The notes under the pieces: model-generated
The model's input: the letters and a program-made list of their open reading frames with translations, nothing else
The model's database searches: none
What the model was told of the DNA's origin: nothing
NCBI GenBank assembly: GCA_964415395.1
Contig: CAYPZU010000003.1
Coordinates: 5,927 to 69,926 of the forward strand
Reading direction: 5' to 3'
DNA length: 64,000 nucleotides
Origin: CAYPZU01 sp964415395
GTDB lineage: Bacteria; Chlamydiota; Chlamydiia; Chlamydiales; SM23-39
In this document: piece after piece, positions 49,629 through 58,975 of the stretch
How positions within the stretch are numbered: the stretch's first letter is position 1
Layout: each line of letters begins with the position of its first letter
Program-made: the position numbers and the translations under genes

Positions 49629-51233
49629 ATGGCAAATCCAGTATTAGCAGCCCAACAAGCGGTTCAAGCATATTCTGCCCACTTACAAACTGAGCAACAA
49701 TTTCTTCAAAACGACTGCTTCCCAACTCCGCCAGGAAGAGTGAAGAGCTTTTTGCACGCCATTTCGTGCGGCTGTTATAGATATCAACCTCTTAGAGGCG
49801 ACCGCCTTCTCCAACGGTTTACTCAAATTAAGCAGCAGCGCACCCCGCTTTTAACAGCCGCAAGAACTACTTTGGCCGCAGTGCCTGATGCCAATCCTCA
49901 AAAAGGCGCAATCCAGCAAGCCTTTGCAAAAGCGATCGAGCAGGGAAACCAGATCGACGAACGGCGAATCCGCGTTATGCCGCGTTTTCAAGCAGCAGCT
50001 CGGGCTGACATGCGAACCATTGAAGAGGAAAGAGACCTTGAAGATGAAAAAATAGAAGAAGCTCGCGCGCGTTTCACCAACCATTTCGACGGAAGAGTCC
50101 AGCATGTCACAAACCTCTTAACCCCCTTGGAAGCTGAATTGGCTGCTTATGAAAGGCTGCACGGCCCCAGAGCTCCAGCTCCCCGCCCTGAAGGCTCTCT
50201 TTCCAAACTCCGTAAGAAAGCAACTACAGCGTTTAAAGCAGGCGCCGTCATCAACACCGCCGCTGAAGTATCGAGCGCCCTCGGATTCAATCCTCCTGCA
50301 ACCATCCCCACAATCCTCGAAGGCGGCCAGGCTCTCTTTAACACAGGACTTTCCGCAGCAGGACTCGCAGCGCAAACAGCCGCAAAAGGCGTTTCCAGCG
50401 CAATCGCCCTTCATCAAGGGGAGAATATCGCCTCAACGACCATCGACACACTGACAAGCTGGGGAACGATTGCAGGCAAAGCCGTTTTCGACGGCGGAGC
50501 CGTTCAGCATGCAGTGACAACCTACGTCGCAACAACCACTGTCGCTAACGCTGTTGAACGGAGAGGCCTTCGCAGAACAGCGAAAGCCATCCGCGCAGCT
50601 GGCGGCGCAGCCGTAGTCATCCCTGCTGTAAAAACCGCAGGCGTCGCTCTCGGATTAGTCCAGAAAACCGCCACTGTAGCTTCGGAGCCTTCTGCATGGC
50701 AGCCTGTTGTAGAAGCCGTGAAGCAGGGTTACAATACCGTCGCCGCATCTGAAATGGTGCAGAGCGTTGTGAACGCGACCGCTAGCACGGTCGGACCTGT
50801 AGCCGAAACTGTGAAAGCCGCTGTTGTCAGCATTGCAACCAATCCGGAAAATGCTCTCGGCGCAGCGAAAGCTGTCGTCCAGACCGCAGCCGGCATTTTG
50901 TCTCCTTTCGTGCCGCCGGTAGGCGCTGCGATCGGCGCAATTGCTGAGCAGGCAAACGAGCACCCGACCGCCGCCGCAATTGCGACTGGAGTAGGCCTCG
51001 TTGGTTTAAGCGCCGCCGCTTACAAGTATGGCGTCACAGAGCCGGCTAAGAAAGCCGTCCGCGCCGTTCTGGTGAATAACTCGAAATACACGATCCCTGC
51101 AGCCGTTGCCGCGATCGGAGCCGGAGCTGCCTTTGCAGCGCCTGCAGTGATCGGTACTGGCGCAGCCTTCCTTCTGATGAAGACAGGGTCGCTGATCAGC
51201 CAAGCGCAAGACGCTCTCTTCAAGAAAGCTTAA
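49629..51233 (+). CDS. Alanine-rich protein with hydrophobic segments, possible secreted effector
   Basis: A 534-residue protein with no classical signal peptide. The N-terminal 200 residues are hydrophilic and helical (e.g. IEEERDLEDEKIEEARARF). From about 205 it is very rich in Ala, Val, Gly and Thr with several long hydrophobic stretches (FKAGAVINTAAEVSSAL; AAIATGVGLVGLSAAAYKYG; YTIPAAVAAIGAGAAFAAPA). Hydrophobic domains without signal peptide, an AT-rich leader and lone transcription resemble type III-secreted or inclusion-membrane proteins, but no bilobed Inc pattern was shown. Ends four bases into recD, convergent. Confidence 0.65.
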   Translation: MANPVLAAQQAVQAYSAHLQTEQQFLQNDCFPTPPGRVKSFLHAISCGCYRYQPLRGDRLLQRFTQIKQQRTPLLTAARTTLAAVPDANPQKGAIQQAFAKAIEQGNQIDERRIRVMPRFQAAARADMRTIEEERDLEDEKIEEARARFTNHFDGRVQHVTNLLTPLEAELAAYERLHGPRAPAPRPEGSLSKLRKKATTAFKAGAVINTAAEVSSALGFNPPATIPTILEGGQALFNTGLSAAGLAAQTAAKGVSSAIALHQGENIASTTIDTLTSWGTIAGKAVFDGGAVQHAVTTYVATTTVANAVERRGLRRTAKAIRAAGGAAVVIPAVKTAGVALGLVQKTATVASEPSAWQPVVEAVKQGYNTVAASEMVQSVVNATASTVGPVAETVKAAVVSIATNPENALGAAKAVVQTAAGILSPFVPPVGAAIGAIAEQANEHPTAAAIATGVGLVGLSAAAYKYGVTEPAKKAVRAVLVNNSKYTIPAAVAAIGAGAAFAAPAVIGTGAAFLLMKTGSLISQAQDALFKKA

Positions 51234-52753
51234 TAGCGCTCGCTGAATCCTGAGTTTCTGCGGGAACGATGCATGAGCATCTCCCGCAGCACTCCTTCTT
51301 CCGCAATCAGCTCCACTTTCTTCTTAGCCCGAGTAACCGCCGTATAGAGAGCCTCTCTCCCAAAATTCTCGCTCCCTTTTGGGAAAAGCGCGAGCACCCG
51401 CTCAAACTCGCTTCCCTGGCTTTTATGAATCGATAGACAGAACCCCGCTTCGAAAGGGGGAAGATTCCGGTATGCCCTAAGCCCTTCGGCCTGGGGAAAA
51501 TAAGCGGTGCCTTCCCGCAAATGTAAAGCGCCTTTACATCGTCCGATTAAGACACCGGCGCTGCCGTTATAAAGATCGAGCCGCGGCTCGTTCGCCGTAA
51601 TCAGGATCGGAACGGCCCACCATTGCCCCGGGCGGATCCGCCTCGCCATCCTCTGCACGATCTCCTGGTTCATCCGATCGATCCCATAAGGCCCCTGCCT
51701 CAAAGCCCCGAGCACCCGAAACCCGTCGATCGCCCTCAAACACTTCTCCGGCTCCGGTTCCTCCCAGGAAATCAGGGGATTCAACGCTTCGTACAAACGA
51801 TCGAAGATCTCTTCATCGAAAAGCCAGGGGAGAAAAGAACCTTTTTCCACTCCAGCGAGATCGCCTCGGTTGACCGCAGAGGCCAGCTCAGTCAAAGCCC
51901 CCTCCTCCATCCGGATCGAACGGTTCAGCCTGACGCCAAAGAGATCGGCCATCTCAGCAAAGAGGCTGCCCGCTTCGACAGGGGGAAGCTGCTCAGGGTC
52001 TCCCATCAGAACCAGCCGCGTCTCGCTCCCGACTGCCTCCAAAAGATGGCAGAGGAGAGGGACGTCGATCATCGAAGCTTCATCGACTAAAACCAGGTCG
52101 GCGTCAATCTCCCCCCCCGAAAACAGCCGCGTTTCCCCCGCCTGGAGCCGAAGAAGGCGATGGAGCGTGGCCGCCTCGAATTGCAGCCTCTTGTCCAGCT
52201 CCCCGCGGCTCAGCAGCGTTTTCTGCAAATGAGCCGACGCTTTGCCCGTCGGAGCTGCCAAACATACCTTATAGCGGTCCCCCTGGAACGACTTCATCAG
52301 CAGCCGGATCAACATCCCCGCCGTATAGGTTTTTCCCGTGCCCGGCCCGCCGCAGATCACCGTAAAAGACTTCTGATAAACAGTCCGGATCGCCTCCCTC
52401 TGCTCAGGTAGAACGTTGGCTCCGGCGAGAGCCGCCTCGAAAACATCCCGGTCGAAACTTCCCGCCGGCTCTCGATCTTTCAGCCTGCGGACCTGCTTCA
52501 AAATGTAGGTTTCGCAGACCCAGTTTTTCTGCAAATAGGCTCGATCGCCGTGTAGAACAACCGGATCTTTGGGAAACGCCTCTTCGTCATCTACCGGAGT
52601 TCCTTCCTTGACGCCTTTTAAACACAGATGTCCTTCCCGCGCGCTTTTCGACAGCTCTTTCAAAAAAGAGACGCCAAGTCCGGTCTTCGCCGCAATCCGC
52701 CGAGCGAAAAACTCATCGAGGGCATTCAGTTCAGTCGAAGCGGAATTTTCCAT
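51230..52753 (-). CDS. recD: RecBCD enzyme subunit RecD
   Basis: A 507-residue 5'-3' helicase subunit of exodeoxyribonuclease V. Motifs: Walker A VICGGPGTGKTYTAGML, Walker B VLVDEASMIDVPLLCHLL, VLMGDPEQLPPVEAGSLF and the motif VI region ALYTAVTRAKKKVELIAE near the end. N-terminal RecD interaction domain is shorter than E. coli RecD (608). The start overlaps recB by 23 bases. Loads with RecB and RecC on double-strand ends. Confidence 0.93.
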   Translation of the reverse strand: MENSASTELNALDEFFARRIAAKTGLGVSFLKELSKSAREGHLCLKGVKEGTPVDDEEAFPKDPVVLHGDRAYLQKNWVCETYILKQVRRLKDREPAGSFDRDVFEAALAGANVLPEQREAIRTVYQKSFTVICGGPGTGKTYTAGMLIRLLMKSFQGDRYKVCLAAPTGKASAHLQKTLLSRGELDKRLQFEAATLHRLLRLQAGETRLFSGGEIDADLVLVDEASMIDVPLLCHLLEAVGSETRLVLMGDPEQLPPVEAGSLFAEMADLFGVRLNRSIRMEEGALTELASAVNRGDLAGVEKGSFLPWLFDEEIFDRLYEALNPLISWEEPEPEKCLRAIDGFRVLGALRQGPYGIDRMNQEIVQRMARRIRPGQWWAVPILITANEPRLDLYNGSAGVLIGRCKGALHLREGTAYFPQAEGLRAYRNLPPFEAGFCLSIHKSQGSEFERVLALFPKGSENFGREALYTAVTRAKKKVELIAEEGVLREMLMHRSRRNSGFSERY

Positions 52754-55700
52754 TGCAGTTCCTGATCAGGTTGAAGTCGGGCTGGAAAAAGAGGGCCCGG
52801 TTGCCCCTCACAAAAAAATAAAAGACTCCGCCGAAACGGCTTTCGAACTCCGGTCCCAGATGCCTTCTGAGGGCTTCCCCATAAAGAGCCGCCTGCAAAT
52901 AGTAGTCGTGATCCCGCATCGCGCGGTCCATCGCTTCCTCGGTATATTCTTCAAGCCAGTTCGTTTTCCAGTCGGCCAGATAATAGATGCCCCCGCGCTG
53001 GAAAACCAGGTCGATGAATCCCTTTACATAATGGGGCGGCAGGGCAAACAGGAACTCCATCTCGGCCCTTGCATCCTTCGGCTGAAGTTCCGCAAGAGTG
53101 AAAAACTCCCCTTGGCCCTGCAGAGGATAGGAAAGGGTCTGTTCGACCATCTTCCGGATCGGATCTTCCCACAAGGCAAGCGCCGTATAAGCCGTCTCCT
53201 CCGAAACAAGAGTATGAATCGCCTTCCGCTCTCTGAAAACCCGTTCGAAAATCGTATGGACGACGACGCCCGTGTCCGCGCCCCGGGGCAGCGTCTGCAG
53301 GCTGATTTCTTTCGCCAATTCAACCTGGATCCGCTCCCTTTCTTTTTTCTGTGCAAGAGCGGTAAATGATGAGAGGAATGAAGGAGAGAATCCTGTTGAA
53401 GGAGGAGCAAAGGGAGCGAGTCCCTTTTCCATCTTCCGTTTCGGCGCGGGCATTACATCCAGAACCTTTTCAAAAGTGACGCTCTCCTTTTGAAGCAGCG
53501 AAGCGAGACGGACGGATAATTCCCCTTCGCCTTTCACTGTGCGGCCAAAGAGCTCGATCGGGGACCCTTCTTCTCCTAGCGGAACGTACAGCCTTCTCTT
53601 CGCGCGGGTCATCGCAACATACAAAAGCCTAAGCTTCTCCGCCTCGATCTCTTCGTCTCCATCAGGGGTCTTTCTTCCAAGCCCCAGGCCAAATACGACA
53701 TCGAACTCAAGCCCCTTGCTCACATGCAGGGTCATGACCTGAACCGCATCGGGCTCTGATTCGACCCTCCTGCGGCCCCCTTCCTCCGGATCCAGTTCCT
53801 CCAAGTAAACCAGAGCGCGAGTCAGCGCCTCGAACGAAAAACCTTCCCTTTTTTCCCAAAGGAAAAGCCATTCGAAAATCTGCAAAACGTCTCGGTAAAA
53901 GCCCAAATCAAAGGCAGAGATCCTCTCTCTCACCGTTTGCCCTTCAAGCTCCGTATCAAAAAACTGCCTGGCGAAACCCACAATCCCTTTTTCATCGAGC
54001 AGCTGCTTGAACTCCGCAAATCCCAGCTCATCCTCAAGAGATCCGAAAGGCCCCGCAGCCACGACTTTCCCTTTTCCGAAATCATGAGGGGCATAGATCG
54101 CCTCAAAAAGTTCGCGGATCGATTGGAAGGCGAGCGTCTGGCCCAACGGCGTTTGACTCCTCGCAGCCGCAGGAACTCCATGCGCTTTTAAATATTGAAC
54201 CGCTTCCTCTGCCTGGGTGCGGTTATTGATCAGCACCGCAATCCGGCTTAAATTCTCTACTTTCGCCTCAAGAGAGCGGATCTCCTGAAGCACGTAAGGG
54301 AGCGGATCTTCTGCAGCAAAAAAATGGAGAGCCCCTTTCCCATCCCCGAACTCCGAATCAGCGCTCGATCCAGCCTGGATCGGCAGATAGGGGAGGACTT
54401 GCTTGGCCTTGGGCAAAGCCATCCAATCTCCGGAGAAGAATGCGTTCAGCGCTCCAATCAGGGCCTTGGAAGAGCGGAAATTCGTGTCGAGATAGTAAGT
54501 CCGCTCCTCTCCCAACAACTGGCGAGCCTCGAGATAGGTATAAACGTCCGCTTTTCGGAACCGGTAGATCGATTGCTTCGGATCGCCCACGAAAAAGAGC
54601 GCCTTCAGATCCTCGTGAGCCAGAAAAAGGGCCCGGAAAATGTCCCATTGCACCGCATCGGTATCCTGAAACTCATCAATCACAACGGCTTTATATTTTT
54701 TGCGGATCCTCTGGGCAAACGATTCGATCTGGATCGCTTTGCGCATTTGAAGCAGCAGTTCGTCGGGATCGAAATAATCCTCTTCGGCGGCGATTCTCTC
54801 GCCCACCTGATTCCATGCAGCCTGGATCGTCTGGATGACCTTCTTCTTATCTTTTGCCAAAAGAGGCGCCAGGGCTGTCGAAGCCCAATCGAAAAATCCG
54901 GGATAGCGAAGAGAAACAGGCGCTGTTTTTTTCTTTAGATTCGACGGGAGAAGGAATTTGAAAAGCTGCGTGCCGAGCAGCGCTCTGAAATGAACCGGAT
55001 TTTCAGGATCGGAAAGGCTTCTCGCCAAAGCGCGAACCTGCGGCGCGAACTCCTCGCTATAACTTTTATAATTGATCCTGAGCTGTGAAAAATCATCTGC
55101 TAAAAAAGCCTCTTCGACCGGCTCTTTCCAGCCTTTTAGAGCCTCTTTGTAGCGCCCAAAGAGCTGGGAGAAGGGGATCCCCTCCGATTTTTCGCTTTTC
55201 AACAGTTTTTCCTTCAATTTCTCAAGCGAGCCGATTTCCTGGCAGAGCCAGGAACACTGCTCGAGCGAGATCAGCTCTTCCGAAATGCCCCACCGGATAA
55301 AATCATCGGCCGCTTCTTTCAATCTTTGCGGCGCGCCCCGCTCCTTGTCAGGATCTGGAAGCGAAAACCCGATTTTCGCCTCGAAAGCGTATTCGCGAAG
55401 CATCCTGAAGCAAAAACTGTGAGTGGTGAAAACCTGGCATCGATCAAAAACGGCTAGGGCATCGGAGAGTTTCCGGATCGCTGTTTCAGACCCGAGATAA
55501 GAGGCTAAATAGGGCCAGGGAGCTTCTCCTTTCTGCAAAAAATGAAGCGCCTTTTCAAGATTCGACCGGATCCGCGCCTTTAGCTCTCTTGCAGCTGCGC
55601 GGGTAAACGTCACGGCTAAAATGGCTTCAGCCTCTATCGATTCCAGAACGAGGCGGGCATAGATGTGCTCGATCGAGAAGGTCTTTCCAGTCCCGGCCGA

Positions 55701-55763
55701 AGCTTCAAGCAGATGCGGGCCGAAGAGGGAACATTCCTTTGAGAGGCAGTCAAACCGCTGCAT
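52731..55763 (-). CDS. recB: RecBCD enzyme subunit RecB (helicase-nuclease)
   Basis: A 1010-residue protein: UvrD-like helicase with Walker A LLEASAGTGKTFSIEHIYARL, motif II VVIDEFQDTDAVQWDIF, the motif LFFVGDPKQSIYRFRKADVYTYL, VMTLHVSKGLEFDVVF and LLYVAMTRAKRRLYVPL, then the C-terminal nuclease domain (about 830-1010) with GFIDLVF and LADWKTN forming the GxxDxxxx/DWKT metal site. Unwinds and digests DNA from breaks and loads RecA. Shorter than E. coli RecB (1180). Overlaps recC by 14 bases. Confidence 0.95.
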   Translation of the reverse strand: MQRFDCLSKECSLFGPHLLEASAGTGKTFSIEHIYARLVLESIEAEAILAVTFTRAAARELKARIRSNLEKALHFLQKGEAPWPYLASYLGSETAIRKLSDALAVFDRCQVFTTHSFCFRMLREYAFEAKIGFSLPDPDKERGAPQRLKEAADDFIRWGISEELISLEQCSWLCQEIGSLEKLKEKLLKSEKSEGIPFSQLFGRYKEALKGWKEPVEEAFLADDFSQLRINYKSYSEEFAPQVRALARSLSDPENPVHFRALLGTQLFKFLLPSNLKKKTAPVSLRYPGFFDWASTALAPLLAKDKKKVIQTIQAAWNQVGERIAAEEDYFDPDELLLQMRKAIQIESFAQRIRKKYKAVVIDEFQDTDAVQWDIFRALFLAHEDLKALFFVGDPKQSIYRFRKADVYTYLEARQLLGEERTYYLDTNFRSSKALIGALNAFFSGDWMALPKAKQVLPYLPIQAGSSADSEFGDGKGALHFFAAEDPLPYVLQEIRSLEAKVENLSRIAVLINNRTQAEEAVQYLKAHGVPAAARSQTPLGQTLAFQSIRELFEAIYAPHDFGKGKVVAAGPFGSLEDELGFAEFKQLLDEKGIVGFARQFFDTELEGQTVRERISAFDLGFYRDVLQIFEWLFLWEKREGFSFEALTRALVYLEELDPEEGGRRRVESEPDAVQVMTLHVSKGLEFDVVFGLGLGRKTPDGDEEIEAEKLRLLYVAMTRAKRRLYVPLGEEGSPIELFGRTVKGEGELSVRLASLLQKESVTFEKVLDVMPAPKRKMEKGLAPFAPPSTGFSPSFLSSFTALAQKKERERIQVELAKEISLQTLPRGADTGVVVHTIFERVFRERKAIHTLVSEETAYTALALWEDPIRKMVEQTLSYPLQGQGEFFTLAELQPKDARAEMEFLFALPPHYVKGFIDLVFQRGGIYYLADWKTNWLEEYTEEAMDRAMRDHDYYLQAALYGEALRRHLGPEFESRFGGVFYFFVRGNRALFFQPDFNLIRNCNGKFRFD

Positions 55764-58700
55764 CGGATTCCCCTTTTTTCGCTCTCGTTGGAAAAAGTCC
55801 CGAGAGCTCTGAGAATACTTCTTTCAAATAGCCAGACCATTCGCGATGGATCGCCTGGGGATCTGGCAGCTCGGTTCTCATTCTAACCCACTGAAAAATC
55901 GGATCCTCGTCTTCATCGCTTTCTAAAGCGTCCTCCATTTCTTCCGGGCCTTTTCTGAGCAAACCGTCGGCCCAATTCGGAATTAAAGGCGAAACAACGC
56001 TCCGGCAGCGGAAATAGTATTCGAGCAAACGTTTCAGCGAACCGGACGGATCTTCGATCGTTTTAGTTTTTCCTGTATCGGCTAAAAACAGCTCGGAAGA
56101 TTCCAAAACGGAAAAAGCCGCCAGAGCCTGCGGCCATAACTTTAAAACCGGTTTGATTTTATTCTTTCCCAGATGAACGATTCCCTTGGCTGCCGCCTGG
56201 CGAACCTCGCCGACAAGAAGCACTTTCAATTTTCCTTCCCACACAATCTCGATGGGCGGAGACGCCATCAGATTTTCAGATTCCCATTTCCTCTCTTTGC
56301 ACCGCTCTTGCAAATGAATTGAAAATGTCTTTTCGACGCCCAATTTTTTCAGTTCTTCTCTCCAATTCAGCGCCGTCTCCTCAATTTCTCTTCGCAGCGA
56401 TAGCCCTAAAAGGCCTTCGGGGAGCTCATCGAAGATTCTCTCATTGGGCCGGGAAAAAACGGCTCTCGCCAAGAGCGCTTTTTGCAGATGAAATGCCTCT
56501 TCGAGAGAATCGTTTAAATACATCCCATGCCCTTTCCTCAGATAGTAGTTCCATGGATGGCGCACGAATGAGGAGAGATCGGATAGCGAAACGATTTGCT
56601 CTCCTTCCGGCAATTGGGGCGGCGGGAGGCGGGAAAGATCGGGCCAGAAAGGGAGTTTGCGCTTCGGGCCGAGCAGCCGTTCGGCGATCCGGTAATCGCT
56701 AAAAGAGCGGCTTTGCGCCTCTCCCGGCTCGAAGCATTTCGGATCGAACGGACTTGAAGAAGGCGCTTCGATCGGCGGATTTTCAATTTGGTTAAGCCAT
56801 TCCTGGACGACAATCGAAGGGTTTACAGGCTTTCCTTCATCCGGAGAGAGATGGCCGTAGCTGATCCGGATCGATTCGGACGCCGCAAACAGCGCCTGGA
56901 GAAATAGATACCGGTCCTGATCAGCGGTTTCAGGAACGGGGATTTTCTCTCTCCGCAAAAGATCGAGCGAACTGTGCAAAGGCAGGCGGGGAAAACTCTC
57001 TTCATCCATGCCGATCAAAAAGAGCGCTTTGGCTGGAATTAAAGCGCCTTCTTCAAGAGGAGCGAACCGGACAGCATGGAGATGGGAGGCGTGGATCTGT
57101 CCCGGAAAAGAGCGGCTCAGAAATCGCTGCAAAACATCGAACGGGAACTGAATCCCGCTCAGCTTGAGGTCGGCTTTGCGGAGATCCCGGATCACGCGCT
57201 GAAATGCCGAATAAAATAACGTATCCGCCTCATCTTCAGCATCTAAGAACAGATACAGATCAGCCGCTATTTCAAGCCTATCGGCCCAAACGCGCAAAGA
57301 AGCCTCGTTCCGGAATTCGGCTAAATTCGCTTTCAAAGATTCGTATACTGACAGCAGCGAAGCGAACGGATCGTCCTGAATTTTTAGCCGGCGTCCTTCA
57401 GGAAACAGGAAAATCCAATCCTCGAGAAAACGATCCAATCCCTGTTCCCAGGTTCCGCGCTCCAGGCCGTGTTCGGCTCCGACCGTTTCACTCAGCGCCG
57501 TGCGCCGGTGCCCTGCGTCTTTCCCCCAATCGATCCCAGCCTCGCGCACCCAAGTCCGAACCTGCTCCCTCTTTTCGCCATCCCAGCCCAGCTTTCGGTA
57601 AAAAGAGGGCGTTTCAAAAAGAGTTAAGACCTCTTCAGCGCCCCATCTCCCTCCCGCCAGCTTCAGCAGCCTCAAGAGTCCCTGGTAAAACGAGCTCTGC
57701 CGGCTAAGATCGTATCCTTGAATCCGGAAGGGGATTTGCGCCTCGGAAAAAACGAATTCGATGAGAGGAATATACGGTTCGATATCGGGAGCCAAAACAG
57801 ACATTTCCTGAAAAAGAACGCCCCGGCCCGCTTCCTTCAAAATCTGGTCGCGTAAAATCTCCACTTCCCGAAGACGGGAAGAGCCTGTTTGCAGGACGAG
57901 GAAACTTTCGTCCTCCGCCCGGAATTTCTCGGCGGGATTCTCAAAAGATAAAATTCCGTTCTGGATCCGCTTGAGAAGACTTCCGTCATCCGAATCGGCA
58001 TAGGCTTCTTTTTCGACGCTTTCAAATCCATCGAGAACCCGGTTTGTCTCGCGGCCAAGCTTTCCCCAACCCGCAAGAAGAGGCGGAGCCTCCTTGAAAA
58101 ATTCTTCCAGCTTGCGATGGACTTCCGAGGAAATTTTTTTCTTCTTCAAAAGCGCCTTTTTTTCCCCTTCCGTCGTAAGGTCGCCCCAGTACTCTGCGCA
58201 AGGAGAAAAGGAATAGATGGAGAGAGCGGGAGAGCGGAATAAAAACTCCCAAAACAACGGAGGAAGCGCGTCGATGCCGAAGCAATGGATCGGATCGGAA
58301 GGCGCAGGAGCGTCTTTCAGAAGCTGGATTGGAAGACGCCACGGGCCATCCACGAAGAGCTGCTGAAGGATTTTTTCCTGCCAATCGGGATTGCCGCTCT
58401 TTTTAAATAGCATTTCTCCGTAGCGCCCGTAGCGGAAGAAAAGAGAGGAGAGCTGCTGTGAAAGATCGCTGAGCCTCTTTTTTTTTCCGTCGAGATAGCT
58501 GAGCAATTCCGGATCTTTGCATTGCCGCAGCGCGTCATAGACAAGGCAAAAAAGTTCGAGAGAATTGGGGGAAGAGGGCAAAAGCATTCCAAAGCCTTCC
58601 TGCACGGCAAGAATCTCGATCCCCATGAAGATTCCCTTCTTCCGGGCAATTTCAAGCGAAAGCCACTGCTTCACAGAGGAATTCGGGACGAACACGACCG

Positions 58701-58803
58701 GGCTTTCCAAGAAGGAGCCCTTTTCCGATTCGAGCTGCTGAATCAGACAATCCGCTAGCGAAGAAAGATTTTGGCTTTTGTAAAGAATCGGGGCGCGCTT
58801 CAC
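55750..58803 (-). CDS. recC: RecBCD enzyme subunit RecC
   Basis: A 1017-residue protein from a GTG at 58803 that has TGGAGAAT in front and begins APILYKSQNLSSLADCLIQQ, as RecC proteins do; a longer frame to 58911 is less convincing. Domains: inactive helicase-like N-terminal half (VFVPNSSVKQWLSLEIARKKG) and a central Chi-reading region (AEYWGDLTTE; LAPDIEPYIPLIEFVFSEAQIPFRI), with C-terminal defective-nuclease fold. It scans for the Chi-like signal. Order recC-recB-recD matches E. coli and CT639/CT640 (recalled). 172 bases of gap separate it from the divergent transporter. Confidence 0.9.
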   Translation of the reverse strand: MKRAPILYKSQNLSSLADCLIQQLESEKGSFLESPVVFVPNSSVKQWLSLEIARKKGIFMGIEILAVQEGFGMLLPSSPNSLELFCLVYDALRQCKDPELLSYLDGKKKRLSDLSQQLSSLFFRYGRYGEMLFKKSGNPDWQEKILQQLFVDGPWRLPIQLLKDAPAPSDPIHCFGIDALPPLFWEFLFRSPALSIYSFSPCAEYWGDLTTEGEKKALLKKKKISSEVHRKLEEFFKEAPPLLAGWGKLGRETNRVLDGFESVEKEAYADSDDGSLLKRIQNGILSFENPAEKFRAEDESFLVLQTGSSRLREVEILRDQILKEAGRGVLFQEMSVLAPDIEPYIPLIEFVFSEAQIPFRIQGYDLSRQSSFYQGLLRLLKLAGGRWGAEEVLTLFETPSFYRKLGWDGEKREQVRTWVREAGIDWGKDAGHRRTALSETVGAEHGLERGTWEQGLDRFLEDWIFLFPEGRRLKIQDDPFASLLSVYESLKANLAEFRNEASLRVWADRLEIAADLYLFLDAEDEADTLFYSAFQRVIRDLRKADLKLSGIQFPFDVLQRFLSRSFPGQIHASHLHAVRFAPLEEGALIPAKALFLIGMDEESFPRLPLHSSLDLLRREKIPVPETADQDRYLFLQALFAASESIRISYGHLSPDEGKPVNPSIVVQEWLNQIENPPIEAPSSSPFDPKCFEPGEAQSRSFSDYRIAERLLGPKRKLPFWPDLSRLPPPQLPEGEQIVSLSDLSSFVRHPWNYYLRKGHGMYLNDSLEEAFHLQKALLARAVFSRPNERIFDELPEGLLGLSLRREIEETALNWREELKKLGVEKTFSIHLQERCKERKWESENLMASPPIEIVWEGKLKVLLVGEVRQAAAKGIVHLGKNKIKPVLKLWPQALAAFSVLESSELFLADTGKTKTIEDPSGSLKRLLEYYFRCRSVVSPLIPNWADGLLRKGPEEMEDALESDEDEDPIFQWVRMRTELPDPQAIHREWSGYLKEVFSELSGLFPTRAKKGESDAAV

Positions 58804-58975
58804 TGCATTCTCCAGGAGAAGCGAGTATGGCAAAATTCCTTCCTGGCTGCAATGGGAAAGCCGATTTTTCCTGTTGCAAAGAGCTCGCCGGAGCAGATAA
58901 CCTTGGTTCAAGCTAGACAGGAATTTGCTGGCAGCTTAGAGAGTCGATCTTAAATGAGCCTCTAGAAAGGATTGC

